Below, piece by piece: positions 34,088 through 43,776 of a stretch of 64,000 nucleotides of DNA. The notes beneath the pieces are model-generated. The model saw nothing but the letters and a program-made list of their open reading frames with translations, was not told the DNA's origin and did not search any database. The number at the start of each line of letters is the position of its first letter. The first letter of the stretch is position 1. Location of the stretch: assembly GCF_900142235.1 (NCBI RefSeq), contig NZ_FRAE01000008.1, positions 1-64,000 on the forward strand. Direction: 5' to 3'. Origin of the DNA: Tepidibacter formicigenes DSM 15518 (GTDB lineage Bacteria; Bacillota; Clostridia; Peptostreptococcales; Peptostreptococcaceae). The position numbers were made by a program, and so were the translations under genes.

Positions 34088-34343
34088 AAGGTAAAGTTTA
34101 ATAAAGAAAAAGCTGTGAAAGAGAGAGTATTTTGAAATTTCTTAGCTCAGAGAGGAATATATAGCTGGAATTATTCCCTAAGATTTCAAAGGAAGTTCAC
34201 TCTTGAGCTTTAAAACTGAAGTGATAGTAGGTTTTAACGTTAGGCGCGTTAAGTCTTTCAAGAGGTCTATAGTTTAGACTATTAGGGTGGTACCGCGGAA
34301 GATAAGCCTTTCGTCCCTTATTGGGATGAAAGGCTTTTTTTTA
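34088..34343 (+). ncRNA. T-box riboswitch (phenylalanine) controlling pheST
   Basis: T-box core AGGGTGGTACCGCGG at 34284-34298. Specifier-loop segment GGAAGTTCAC puts the Phe codon TTC at 34196-34198. The terminator stem is 34304-34317/34323-34336 followed by eight T. Uncharged tRNA-Phe should promote read-through. Repeat copy B lies between this terminator and pheS, so read-through transcripts carry both elements. Confidence 0.95.
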
Positions 34344-34345
34344 AC

Positions 34346-34479
34346 TCTATAGGATATTATAAATTTTTTGACTTGTGGATAACATTACTAAAAGTACTAC
34401 AATATCAACTGTTTTGAGCAACGGAATCGATAGATTCGTTGGCGACATGAGCCATGCGATAGCATGAAGCGAATTTTTT
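34346..34479 (+). repeat. Dispersed intergenic structured element, copy B
   Basis: Partner of copy A. Core hairpin AACGGAATC (34420-34428), loop GATA, GATTCGTT (34433-34440). CATGC-GATA-GCATG at 34453-34466. AGCGAAT (34468-34474) followed by T-run to 34479 can pair with ATTCGTT (34434-34440), which would dissolve the core hairpin. TGTGGATAA at 34374-34382. It ends 32 bases before pheS. Confidence 0.87.
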
Positions 34480-34511
34480 AATTATAAAAAATGAAAGAAA
34501 GGGTGAAAAAG

Positions 34512-35531
34512 ATGAAAGAACAATTACTTAATATAAAAGAAAATGCCCTAAAAGAAATAAATAAGTATGAAAAAATGGATGAGATAGAAAAATTAAGAGT
34601 GAAATATTTAGGAAAAAAGGGCGAAATAACAAACATATTAAAAGGAATGGGAAAATTATCTGCCGAGGAAAGACCTGTTATAGGTAAAGTAGCAAATGAA
34701 GTTAGAGGCGAAATAGAAAAAGCAATATCTGATAAAAAAGAAGAAATAAAAATAATAGAAAAAAATGAAAAATTAAAAGCAGAAGTACTAGATGTTACAA
34801 TGCCTGGGAAAAAGATTAAAATAGGTAAAAAACATCCTATAACTCAAATGATGGATGAAGTTAAATACATATTTACAGGAATGGGATTCAAGGTAGCAGA
34901 AGGACCTGAAATAGAAACTGTTTTCAATAACTTTGATGCACTTAATGCTCCTAAAAACCACCCATCAAGAGATATGAGCGATACTTTCTATATAGATGAA
35001 AATTTACTTCTTAGAACTCAAACGTCTCCAGTTCAAATTAGAACTATGAAATCAGCAAAACCTCCAATTAAAATTATAGCTCCAGGTAGATGTTTTAGAT
35101 TTGATGAACCTGATGCAACTCATTCTCCTATGTTTCATCAAATAGAGGGATTAGTAGTAGATAAAAATGTTACAATGGCAGAGCTTAAAGGAACATTAGA
35201 TGCTTTTGTTAAGCAGTTATTTGGAGAAAATACTAAAACTAAATTTAGACCCCATAACTTCCCATTTACAGAGCCAAGTGCAGAGGTTGATGTAACTTGC
35301 TTTAAATGTAAAGGTAAAGGATGTTCTGTATGTAAAGGTGAAGGTTGGATAGAAATACTAGGAGCTGGAATGGTTCATCCAAATGTTCTTAAAAATTGTG
35401 GAATAGACCCAGAAGAGTATAGTGGATTTGCCTTTGGTATGGGAGTAGATAGAATAGCAATGCTTAAATATGAAATAGATGATATAAGATTATTATTTGA
35501 AAATGATATGAGATTTTTAAATCAATTCTAA
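34512..35531 (+). CDS. pheS: Phenylalanine--tRNA ligase alpha subunit
   Basis: 339 residues. N-terminal coiled-coil tRNA-binding arm, then class II core with [22 protein letters not shown] (motif 2) and [14 protein letters not shown] (motif 3). The insert [17 protein letters not shown] is the Cys-rich element common in bacterial PheS. ATG 34512 is preferred to ATG 34491: AAAGGGTGA is 8 bases upstream and the protein then has normal length. It forms an alpha2-beta2 enzyme with PheT. Confidence 0.96.
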   Translation: MKEQLLNIKENALKEINKYEKMDEIEKLRVKYLGKKGEITNILKGMGKLSAEERPVIGKVANEVRGEIEKAISDKKEEIKIIEKNEKLKAEVLDVTMPGKKIKIGKKHPITQMMDEVKYIFTGMGFKVAEGPEIETVFNNFDALNAPKNHPSRDMSDTFYIDENLLLRTQTSPVQIRTMKSAKPPIKIIAPGRCFRFDEPDATHSPMFHQIEGLVVDKNVTMAELKGTLDAFVKQLFGENTKTKFRPHNFPFTEPSAEVDVTCFKCKGKGCSVCKGEGWIEILGAGMVHPNVLKNCGIDPEEYSGFAFGMGVDRIAMLKYEIDDIRLLFENDMRFLNQF

Positions 35532-35548
35532 GGGAGGGATAAAATAAT

Positions 35549-37930
35549 ATGTTAGTACCTTTAAAATGGCTTAGAGATTATGTTGATATAGATATTAATG
35601 CACAGGAATTTGCTGATAAAATGACAATGACAGGTTCTAAAGTTGAAAAAGTAGAAAACTTTGGAGAAGATATAGAAAAAGTAGTAGTAGGTAAAATTTT
35701 AGAGATAAATAAGCATCCAAATGCTGATAAATTAATAGTAACAAAGGTTGATATTGGAAGTGAAGTTGTTCAAATAGTAACTGGTGCTAAAAATGTAAAA
35801 GAAGGTGATTTAATACCATTAGCATTAGTTGGAGCAAAACTTCCAGGAGGAATTAAGATTAAAAAAGGAAAGCTAAGAGGAGAGCTTTCGCAAGGAATGA
35901 TGTGCTCTAGTGAAGAACTTGGAATACCTTTTAGTATGATAGAAGAAAGTAAAAGAGATGGAATCTATGTTTTAGATGAAGAGTATGAGTTAGGAAAAGA
36001 TGTTAAAGAGTTACTTGGTATTAATGATTCTTTAATTGAATTTGAAATAACTTCAAATAGACCAGATTGTTTATCTATCATTGGAATTGCTAGAGAAGCA
36101 GCCGTAACTTTAAATAAAGAATTAAAATATCCTAAGATAAATGTTAAAGAATCTGATGAAGAAATTAAATTTAATATAGAAATAGAAGATGATGCTTTAT
36201 GTCCTAGATATTCTGCTAGAATAATAAAGGATGTAAAAATAGGATCATCTCCTTATTGGATGCAAAGAAGACTTATAGAAGCAGGAGTTAGACCAATAAA
36301 TAATATAGTAGATATTACAAATTATGTAATGTTAGAACTTGGGCAACCTCTTCATGCATTTGATTTAAAAGAACTTGAAACTGATACTATAGTTGTGAGA
36401 AAAGCAAAAGAAGGAGAAAAATTTACAACACTAGATGATGTTGAAAGAACTTTAGATGAAAATATGCTTCTTATAACAGATGGTAAAAAGCCAGTTGCAA
36501 TAGCTGGAGTTATGGGAGGAGCAAATTCTGAGGTAAGTAGTAATACTAAAGAAATACTTCTTGAAAGTGCTAATTTTAATGCTGATAGTATAAGAAAAAC
36601 TTCTAAAAAATTAGGGCTAAGAACTGAAGCATCATCAAGATTTGAAAAAGGAATAGATGTAAATTTAGTTGAAGTAGCACTTAATAGAGCTGCACAATTA
36701 ATAGAAGAAATAGGAGCAGGAAGAGTACTAAAAGGATTTGTAGATAATTATAAAAATCCAGTTGAGAATAAAAAAATAGTTGTAAGACCTCAAAGAATAA
36801 ATAAATTATTAGGTGAGAATATACCACTTAATCAATTTATAGAAATACTTGAGAGTCTTGAATTTAAATGTTCTTTAGTAGATGATAAACTAGAGATTAT
36901 AGTTCCAAGCTTTAGACTTGATATAGATATGGAAGCGGATATTTTAGAAGAAATAGCTAGAATATATGGATATGATAATATACCATCTAAAATGATATAT
37001 GGAACTACTACTATGGGGCTTAAGACTATAGGTCAAATATTTGAAGAAAATATTAAAAATAGTTTAGTTGCTATGGGGCTTAATGAAATACTTACTTATT
37101 CTTTTGTAAGTTCAAGGGGAGTAGATAAAATTAATATGCCAGAGCATTCTATAAAGAGAAACTTCATAAAGATAATGAATCCTCTTGGAGAAGAAACAAG
37201 TGTTATGAGAACTACACTACTTCCTAATATGCTAGATGTAGCATCTAGAAATTACTCTCGTAAAGTGGAAGAATTTGCAGGATTTGAAATAGGAAATACA
37301 TTCATGCCTATGGATAATATAATGCCAGTAGAAAAAAAATCTATAGCTTTAGGGTTATATAGAGATAAAATGGACTTTTTCTTTATAAAAGGAATAATAG
37401 AAGAATTATTTGAAAGCATAGGATTTAAAAATTATGAAATAATTCCAGAAAAAAATCACCCTACATTCCATCCTGGAAGATGTGCTAATATAGTTTATAA
37501 TGATAATATAGTAGGTGTATTTGGAGAATTACATCCTGATGTTTTAGAAAACTATGATATAAATACAAGAATGTATGCTGGTGAATTAGATTTTGAACTT
37601 CTTCTTACTTTTGCAAGAGATAATAAAACTTATAAGCCGCTACCTAAGTATCCAGCAATAACTAGAGATATAGCACTTTTAGTAAAAGACGAAGTATTTG
37701 TAAAGGAAATTGAGGATGTAATTAAAGAAAACTCTAAAGGATTGGTAGAAAGTTTTAAATTATTTGATGTTTATAAAGGAGCACAAATAGAAGAAGGATA
37801 TAAATCTGTTGCATACTCTATAGTATATAGAAGCAAAGACAAAACACTTACTGATGAAGAAGTAAATAAAGTTCATGATAATATAGTTAAAGAACTTAGT
37901 GAAAAAATTAATGCTAATTTAAGATTGTAA
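35549..37930 (+). CDS. pheT: Phenylalanine--tRNA ligase beta subunit
   Basis: 793 residues with the complete domain order: EMAP-II-like tRNA-binding domain (VVVGKILEINKHPNADKLIV), B3/B4 editing domain, B5 domain, catalytic-like core with GNTFMPMDN, and C-terminal FDX-ACB anticodon domain (PKYPAITRDIALLV). Provides tRNA binding and hydrolysis of Tyr-tRNA-Phe. GGGAGGG precedes ATG 35549, 17 bases after pheS. Confidence 0.97.
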   Translation: MLVPLKWLRDYVDIDINAQEFADKMTMTGSKVEKVENFGEDIEKVVVGKILEINKHPNADKLIVTKVDIGSEVVQIVTGAKNVKEGDLIPLALVGAKLPGGIKIKKGKLRGELSQGMMCSSEELGIPFSMIEESKRDGIYVLDEEYELGKDVKELLGINDSLIEFEITSNRPDCLSIIGIAREAAVTLNKELKYPKINVKESDEEIKFNIEIEDDALCPRYSARIIKDVKIGSSPYWMQRRLIEAGVRPINNIVDITNYVMLELGQPLHAFDLKELETDTIVVRKAKEGEKFTTLDDVERTLDENMLLITDGKKPVAIAGVMGGANSEVSSNTKEILLESANFNADSIRKTSKKLGLRTEASSRFEKGIDVNLVEVALNRAAQLIEEIGAGRVLKGFVDNYKNPVENKKIVVRPQRINKLLGENIPLNQFIEILESLEFKCSLVDDKLEIIVPSFRLDIDMEADILEEIARIYGYDNIPSKMIYGTTTMGLKTIGQIFEENIKNSLVAMGLNEILTYSFVSSRGVDKINMPEHSIKRNFIKIMNPLGEETSVMRTTLLPNMLDVASRNYSRKVEEFAGFEIGNTFMPMDNIMPVEKKSIALGLYRDKMDFFFIKGIIEELFESIGFKNYEIIPEKNHPTFHPGRCANIVYNDNIVGVFGELHPDVLENYDINTRMYAGELDFELLLTFARDNKTYKPLPKYPAITRDIALLVKDEVFVKEIEDVIKENSKGLVESFKLFDVYKGAQIEEGYKSVAYSIVYRSKDKTLTDEEVNKVHDNIVKELSEKINANLRL

Positions 37931-37986
37931 AAGTTTCAAAAAAATTTTACAATATAATTAAGAATAGTCTAAGGGGCTGAGTTAGG

Positions 37987-38490
37987 GTGAATAAAGTTAC
38001 CGTAAAGATAAATGGCCATGAATATAACATGGTTGGAAAAGAATCAAAAGATTATTTACTCAAAGTTGCAAATTATGTAGATGAAAAAATGGAAGAAATA
38101 TCAAAGGCTAATCCTAAGCTTAGTACAGCCATGGCAGCAGTACTTACTTCGCTTAATATAGCAGACGAACTTTTTAAATGTTCTTACGAACTAGACGAAG
38201 TAACCTCTAAATATAAACAACCTCTTCAAGACTTAGAAGATGCAACTACAGTATTAGAAGAACTTAAAAATTCTATACAAACAAAAGATGAGAGAATACA
38301 AGAACTAGAAAAACAATTGGAAAAACATATGGAAGACATTAATAAGTTAAAAGAAGAAAATGAAAAGTTACAAAAAGAACTTAAAGAAAAAGAAGAAAAA
38401 TTATCTGAAGCAGAAGAAATAGCAAATGATTTTCAAAACAGGCTTTACGATATGCAAATTAAAATTGTTGAGCTGGAAAAAAAAGAATAA
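37987..38490 (+). CDS. zapA: Cell division protein ZapA with long coiled-coil tail
   Basis: 167 residues. The N-terminal ~90 (VTVKINGHEYNMVGKES, YLLKVANYVDEKM, TAMAAVLTSLNIADEL) are the ZapA fold that cross-links FtsZ filaments. Residues ~95-167 form a Glu/Lys-rich coiled coil, making this roughly twice the length of B. subtilis ZapA. Start GTG 37987 with AGGGGC 10 bases upstream. It is followed by a terminator. Confidence 0.9.
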   Translation: MNKVTVKINGHEYNMVGKESKDYLLKVANYVDEKMEEISKANPKLSTAMAAVLTSLNIADELFKCSYELDEVTSKYKQPLQDLEDATTVLEELKNSIQTKDERIQELEKQLEKHMEDINKLKEENEKLQKELKEKEEKLSEAEEIANDFQNRLYDMQIKIVELEKKE

Positions 38491-38498
38491 ATTTAAAT

Positions 38499-38530
38499 AC
38501 CTCCAGGGAAAAATAACCTGGAGGTTTTAT
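38499..38530 (+). terminator. Intrinsic terminator after zapA
   Basis: 9-bp stem 38499-38507/38517-38525, then TTTTATT. Confidence 0.85.
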
Positions 38531-38556
38531 TCTGTATAATTTAGGGAGTTGATATT

Positions 38557-40965
38557 TTGAAGAATATAGAAATACTTGCACCTGTTGGAAGTTTTGATGC
38601 ATTAAGAGCTGCTGTTTTAAATGGAGCAGATGCGGTTTATTTAGGTGGGAGGAATTTTAGTGCAAGAGCATTAGCTAATAATTTTGACACAGAAGAGTTA
38701 AAAGAAGCTGTTAAATATGCTCATATAAGAGATGTTAAGGTATATGTGACTGTAAATACACTTATAAAAGAAAATGAAATTAATAACTTTTTAAAATATA
38801 TAAACTTTTTATACAATATAGATATAGATGCATTAATACTTCAAGATGTAGGAATGGCAAGTTTTGTTAAAAAGCATTTTCCTGATTTTGAAATTCATGC
38901 AAGTACACAGATGGTAGCTCATTCCCTAGAGGATGTGAAATATTTAGAAAATTTAGGATTTAAAAGAGTAGTACTAGCTAGAGAGCTTACAGTAGAAGAA
39001 ATAGAGTATATATCTAAAAATAGCAATGTTGATATAGAAGTGTTTGTTCATGGAGCCTTATGTGTATGCTATTCAGGACAGTGTCTTATGAGTAGTATGA
39101 TTGGAGGAAGATCTGGAAATAGAGGTAGATGTGCTCAACCTTGTAGAAAAGTATATGAATTAATAGATATAGAGAAAAACTCTAAAATAGATTTAAATGA
39201 TAAATACTTATTAAGTCCTAGGGATTTGAATACAATAGAGGAGCTTGATAAGATAATAAAATCAGGAGTACTATCTTTAAAAATAGAAGGAAGAATGAAA
39301 AGAGCTGAATATGTAGCTACAGTAGTAAGCGCATATAGAGAAGTGGTAGATTATTATCTAAAAAATAAAAAATTGAATGTAAAAAAAGAAACTTTAGATG
39401 ATTTATACAGTATATTTAATAGGAAATTTACTAAAGGATACATACTGGGGGAAATTGGAACGGGTATAATGAATCCCCAAAAACCAAATAATACAGGGCT
39501 GTATATAGGAAAGATAATTGATATTGATAAAAGAAAAAATAAGATTACCTTAAAGCTTGAAAATAAACTTAAAAAAGGCGATGGCCTAAGCATTGGTGGA
39601 GGAAATGTAGGAAGAATAATAAAACGTAATAATATAATAGAAGAAGCTTATGCTGGAGACATCATTCAGCTTGATTTTAAAGGAGAAGTAAGAGTAGGAC
39701 AAGAAGTTTATAAAACTCTAGATAGCGAACTTTTAGATAGAGCTAGAAAAACTTATGAAAACAATATAGAAAATAAAAAAATACCTATAAGAGGAAAAAT
39801 AATATTAAAGGTAGATGAATATCCAGTTCTTCTTGTAAAAGATGATAGGGATAATAAAGTAAAAGTTATAGCTGATAAAAAGGTAGAAAAAGCAATAAAA
39901 GTTCCAATAAGCGATGAAAAAATTAAAAATCAAGTAGGTAAACTTGGAAATACCCCATATATTTTAGAAAATATAATTATAGAAAAAGATGAAAATATAA
40001 GTATACCTATAAGTATATTAAATGAGATGAGAAGAGAAGCAGTAAGAAAGCTAGATAATAAAAGAAAAAATTTAAATAAAAGAAAAGCAATTAAATTAGA
40101 TATAGAAGATAAAGAAAGAATTTATAGAGAAAATAAAGATATAAAAATAAGTGTAAAAATTAGAAAGATATATCAGCTTAAGAAAATTTTAGATTTAGAT
40201 ATAGATATTATTTACTATGAAGATATAAATACACTAAAAGAAGCCATGGAGTTATGCGATAAATATAATAAAAAATTAGTTTATTCTCCTACTAGAATAC
40301 TTAGAAATAATCAATACAATATAATAGATAAAGCATTAGATATAGGAGTAAATGATTTTCAAGTTTCAAATTTAGGAATGTTAAATAAACTTAAAGAAAA
40401 TAACATTTATGGAGATTACTTTTTAAATACATTTAACTCTAGAACTATTAAAAAATTTAAAAATCAAGGACTAAATATAGTTTGTTTATCACCGGAACTT
40501 AATTTAAATGAAATAAAAGAAACTTTAAAATATACTGATGTAGAAGCTGAGGCATTAGTATATGGAAGAATTCCTTTAATGATTAGTGAATACTGCCCAA
40601 TGGGAGTTTTAATTCGTGATTGCAGTAAAGATAAGAGATGTGGACTTTGTAACCAGTCAAAATATGGATTAAAAGATGAAAAAGGAGAACTATTCCCTAT
40701 AGCTCAAGATATGTTCTGTAGATCTATTATATATAACTCTAAAGTTTTATGTATGATGGATTATTTAGAGGAGATTTACAGTGTTGGAGTTAGTATTTTT
40801 AGAATGGACTTTACTTTTGAGAAAGAAGAAATTATACAAGAAATTATTAAAGCATATATAAATATAATTAAAAATGATTTTAAATTTAATGAAGAAATTA
40901 AAATATATGAAAAGTTAAAAAAAGAAGGAATTACTAAAGGACATTATTTAAGAGGTGTCGAATAA
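38557..40965 (+). CDS. U32-family protein with DUF3656-like C-terminus (RlhA/TrhP type)
   Basis: 802 residues. N-terminal U32 domain (ILAPVGSFDALRAAVLNGAD) with the Cys-rich signature VHGALCVCYSGQCLMSS plus GNRGRCAQPCR. The C-terminal half resembles the DUF3656 part of long U32 proteins and has a second Cys set (CSKDKRCGLC, MFCRS). Members of the family hydroxylate RNA (RlhA on 23S rRNA, TrhP on tRNA) and probably carry an Fe-S cluster, although databases call them peptidases. TTG 38557 start, AGGGAG 8 bases upstream. Confidence 0.87.
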   Translation: MKNIEILAPVGSFDALRAAVLNGADAVYLGGRNFSARALANNFDTEELKEAVKYAHIRDVKVYVTVNTLIKENEINNFLKYINFLYNIDIDALILQDVGMASFVKKHFPDFEIHASTQMVAHSLEDVKYLENLGFKRVVLARELTVEEIEYISKNSNVDIEVFVHGALCVCYSGQCLMSSMIGGRSGNRGRCAQPCRKVYELIDIEKNSKIDLNDKYLLSPRDLNTIEELDKIIKSGVLSLKIEGRMKRAEYVATVVSAYREVVDYYLKNKKLNVKKETLDDLYSIFNRKFTKGYILGEIGTGIMNPQKPNNTGLYIGKIIDIDKRKNKITLKLENKLKKGDGLSIGGGNVGRIIKRNNIIEEAYAGDIIQLDFKGEVRVGQEVYKTLDSELLDRARKTYENNIENKKIPIRGKIILKVDEYPVLLVKDDRDNKVKVIADKKVEKAIKVPISDEKIKNQVGKLGNTPYILENIIIEKDENISIPISILNEMRREAVRKLDNKRKNLNKRKAIKLDIEDKERIYRENKDIKISVKIRKIYQLKKILDLDIDIIYYEDINTLKEAMELCDKYNKKLVYSPTRILRNNQYNIIDKALDIGVNDFQVSNLGMLNKLKENNIYGDYFLNTFNSRTIKKFKNQGLNIVCLSPELNLNEIKETLKYTDVEAEALVYGRIPLMISEYCPMGVLIRDCSKDKRCGLCNQSKYGLKDEKGELFPIAQDMFCRSIIYNSKVLCMMDYLEEIYSVGVSIFRMDFTFEKEEIIQEIIKAYINIIKNDFKFNEEIKIYEKLKKEGITKGHYLRGVE

Positions 40966-40996
40966 AGTATAAAGTAAGGTTTAAAAGGAGGAACTT

Positions 40997-41569
40997 ATGA
41001 TGATATCAAGAGAAAAGGCAATAGAGATATTAAATAAAAATTTAAAAACAGAGCATCTAGTTAAGCATTCATATGCAGTAGAAGCTGTTATGAGAGAGCT
41101 TGCTAAAAAGTTAGAGCCTGAAAAAGAAAATGAATGGGCTATTGCAGGTCTACTTCATGATTTAGATGCTGACTTAATAGACTATAAAAATGGAGAAAAT
41201 AATTTACATGGTCCTAAAACAGTAGAAATTTTAAAGGAAGAAAATTTCGGAAATGAAGAAATCTATCAAGCTATATGTGCTCATAATAAAGATACAGGTT
41301 TTAAGATAGAAAGTAAAATGGATCAAGCAATTTATGCAGCAGACCCTATTACTGGATTTATTACTGCAATTACACTAGTTTATCCAGATAAAAAAATAAA
41401 TAGCGTAAAAGTAAAATCTATAACTAAGAGAATGAAAGAAACAAGATTTGCAGCTGGTGCAGATAGAGATGCTATGAGATCTATAGAAAAACTAGGAATA
41501 CCATTTGCAGAATTTGCAGAGCTTTCACTAAATGCAATGAAAGAAATATCAGATGAATTAGGACTATAA
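40997..41569 (+). CDS. HD-domain (HDIG-type) hydrolase
   Basis: 190 residues with VKHSYAVEAVMRELA, LLHDLDADL and ICAHNKDTG, the metal-binding H...HD...H arrangement of HD phosphohydrolases. Small single-domain members act on nucleotides; the substrate is unknown. ATG 40997 and ATG 41000 are both possible behind AGGAGG (40986-40991); the latter has the better 8-base spacing. Probably in the same transcript as the U32 gene (31 bases). Confidence 0.85.
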   Translation: MMISREKAIEILNKNLKTEHLVKHSYAVEAVMRELAKKLEPEKENEWAIAGLLHDLDADLIDYKNGENNLHGPKTVEILKEENFGNEEIYQAICAHNKDTGFKIESKMDQAIYAADPITGFITAITLVYPDKKINSVKVKSITKRMKETRFAAGADRDAMRSIEKLGIPFAEFAELSLNAMKEISDELGL

Positions 41570-41597
41570 AGGCTACTTTTAGTAGTCTTTATTTTTT
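41569..41597 (+). terminator. Intrinsic terminator after HD gene
   Basis: Stem 41569-41577/41581-41589 with a wobble pair, TTT loop, T-rich tail to 41597. Confidence 0.75.
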
Positions 41598-41615
41598 AGT
41601 GAAGGGGAGATATAT

Positions 41616-42077
41616 ATGAAAAATTCAACTATATGCTATATAGAAAAAGATGGAAAAACATTAATGCTTCATAGAAATAAAAAACAAAATGATATACATG
41701 AAGGAAAGTGGGTAGGACTTGGAGGTAAAATGGAGCAGGGAGAAACTCCAGAAGAATGTATAATTCGTGAAGTAAAAGAAGAAAGTGGGCTTAATATAAA
41801 AAGTCCTAAATTGAAAGGAATTTTAACATTTCCTAAATTTAAAGATAATGAAGACTGGTATGTTTTTGTATTTACAGCTAGTGAATTTACTGGCAATATA
41901 ATAGATTGTGATGAAGGAGAGCTTAAGTGGATAGATAATGATGAAATTTTAAATCTTAATTTATGGGAAGGGGACAAATTATTTTTAAAATGGATGAATG
42001 AAGATAAATTTTTTTCTGGAAAACTAGTATATGAAAATGGAGAATTATTAGAGAATAAAGTAGTGTTTTATGATTAA
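41616..42077 (+). CDS. Nudix hydrolase (MutT/8-oxo-dGTP diphosphatase-like)
   Basis: 153 residues with a full Nudix box: GGKMEQGETPEECIIREVKE followed by ESGL. The layout resembles Firmicute MutT-type 8-oxo-dGTP or nucleotide diphosphatases; substrate cannot be read from sequence. GGGGAG precedes ATG 41616. Monocistronic between two hairpins and convergent with pepD. Confidence 0.9.
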   Translation: MKNSTICYIEKDGKTLMLHRNKKQNDIHEGKWVGLGGKMEQGETPEECIIREVKEESGLNIKSPKLKGILTFPKFKDNEDWYVFVFTASEFTGNIIDCDEGELKWIDNDEILNLNLWEGDKLFLKWMNEDKFFSGKLVYENGELLENKVVFYD

Positions 42078-42093
42078 AAAATTAATAATAAAG

Positions 42094-42125
42094 CCTATAT
42101 CTGAAAGTTTTAAGATATAGGCCTT
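42094..42125. terminator. Convergent terminator, Nudix / pepD
   Basis: 9-bp stem 42094-42102/42113-42121 of CCTATATCT type. The U-tract is weak on plus and better on minus. Confidence 0.6.
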
Positions 42126-42136
42126 AAGTTATGTAA

Positions 42137-43594
42137 TTATTTAATTGCTTTTAAAATATCAAGTAAATATTCCCAAGTTCTTTGAGTAGAAGATATACTT
42201 AAGTGTTCATTAGGAGTATGAACATCAAACATATCTGGTCCTAGAGAAATTGCATCTACATTTGGTATTTTTTCAAGTAAAAGTCCACATTCAAGACCTG
42301 CATGTATAGCAATTACTTTTGCTTCTTTTTGGTATTTTTCTTTATAAACATTTTGACATATTTCTCTAAGCTTAGAATCTTTTCTATATTCCCATTCTGG
42401 ATAATCTGAATCTGCTATAAGTTTACATCCTAAAACATTTGCAATAGTGTTCATTTCATTTAATATATTATATTTTAAACTTTTAACAGAGCTTCTAACA
42501 GCACTTTCAAATGTAATTTCATTATCATGAGTTGTAACAACTCCTAGATTTGTTGAACTTTCTACAAGTCCTTCAATATCCATACTCATACTTTGAATTC
42601 CGTTTGGGATCAAAACAAGAGAAGCTATAGCTTTATCCATAGTTTCTTTAGAGAATACTTTTGTATATGTATTTTCGCTTTTTTCAACTGTAACAAGAAC
42701 ATCTGGGTCTGAAGTTTTTAGTTCATTTTTAAATATATTATTAAATTCTTCTATTTTTTCTTTTAATTTAGAGAAATTTTGTGAATCTGTTAAAATTAAA
42801 GTTTCGCATTCACGAGGAATGGCATTCATCTTAGCTCCACCATTTATATTAGCTATAAAGTATTCAAATGAGTTAGATAATTCACTAAGAACTCTTCCCA
42901 TTAACTTATTAGAATTACCTCTTTGTTTTATAATATCCATTCCAGAGTGTCCACCTTTAAGGCCTTTTATAGTAATTAAATATGAAGATAAATCTTTTTT
43001 AGCTTCTTCCCAATCAATATTAAGGATTTGTCTTGTTCTTACTCCACCAGCACAGCTTACTAATAAATATCCTTCTTCTTCAGAATCAAGATTTATAAGG
43101 TATTTTCCACTAAGATTAGAACCATCTAGAGCCATGGCACCACCCATACCAGTTTCTTCTTCTGTAGTTATTAATACTTCAATTGGAGGATGAGGAATGT
43201 CATTTGACTCAAGAATTGCAAGAGCATAAGCTACAGCTATTCCATTATCTGCTCCAAGAGTAGTATCAGTTGCATATATAAAATCATCTTCAATTCTTAA
43301 TTTGATTGAATCTTTTTTAAAATCATGAATAGTTTCTTTATTTTTTTCACATACCATATCCATATGCCCCTGAAGTATTACAGTAGGAGCATTTTCATAA
43401 CCTTTAGTACCAGGTTTTTTTATAATAACATTTAAAGCTTCATCTTGAATAACATCTAGATTGTGATTTTTAGCAAAGCTAACTAAATAATCGCTAATAG
43501 CTTTTTCATTACCAGAGCCTCTAGGAATTTGAGACATTTCTTCAAAATATTTAAATACTGCTTGGGGCTTTAAATTTGCTAAAATATTACTCAT
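42137..43594 (-). CDS. pepD: Aminoacyl-histidine dipeptidase (PepD, M20)
   Basis: 485 residues. Zinc-site motifs VILQGHMDMV (His, Asp), TTLGADNGIAVAYALA, TTEEETGMGGA (catalytic and metal Glu) and the late AIHAGLECGLL. It is a cytosolic metallodipeptidase of the Xaa-His/carnosinase type, used in peptide catabolism. ATG 43594 is chosen because AAGGAG is spaced 8 bases from it; GTG 43603 overlaps that RBS. Divergent from mutS2 across the gap holding repeat copy D. Confidence 0.93.
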   Translation of the reverse strand: MSNILANLKPQAVFKYFEEMSQIPRGSGNEKAISDYLVSFAKNHNLDVIQDEALNVIIKKPGTKGYENAPTVILQGHMDMVCEKNKETIHDFKKDSIKLRIEDDFIYATDTTLGADNGIAVAYALAILESNDIPHPPIEVLITTEEETGMGGAMALDGSNLSGKYLINLDSEEEGYLLVSCAGGVRTRQILNIDWEEAKKDLSSYLITIKGLKGGHSGMDIIKQRGNSNKLMGRVLSELSNSFEYFIANINGGAKMNAIPRECETLILTDSQNFSKLKEKIEEFNNIFKNELKTSDPDVLVTVEKSENTYTKVFSKETMDKAIASLVLIPNGIQSMSMDIEGLVESSTNLGVVTTHDNEITFESAVRSSVKSLKYNILNEMNTIANVLGCKLIADSDYPEWEYRKDSKLREICQNVYKEKYQKEAKVIAIHAGLECGLLLEKIPNVDAISLGPDMFDVHTPNEHLSISSTQRTWEYLLDILKAIK

Positions 43595-43716
43595 TAAGAC
43601 CACTCCTTACCTTTTTAAAGTATTACATCCATAAAATGTATTTTATATATAAATTACTTTTATTATATACCATATAATTAAATTAATTCAATATGTCTTA
43701 CATATAACTTGTTTTA

Positions 43717-43745
43717 TTGATAAAATATAAAATAGAATTTATACT
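43717..43745 (+). promoter_or_regulatory. Promoter in pepD-mutS2 gap with orphan RBS behind it
   Basis: TTGATA (43717-43722), 17 bases, TATACT (43740-43745). A good Shine-Dalgarno AAGGAGG follows at 43747-43753 but no ATG/GTG/TTG start lies at the right distance. Repeat D begins at 43777. The transcript would continue to mutS2. Confidence 0.5.
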
Positions 43746-43776
43746 ATAAGGAGGTTTTATTAAGGCTTTAGATATC

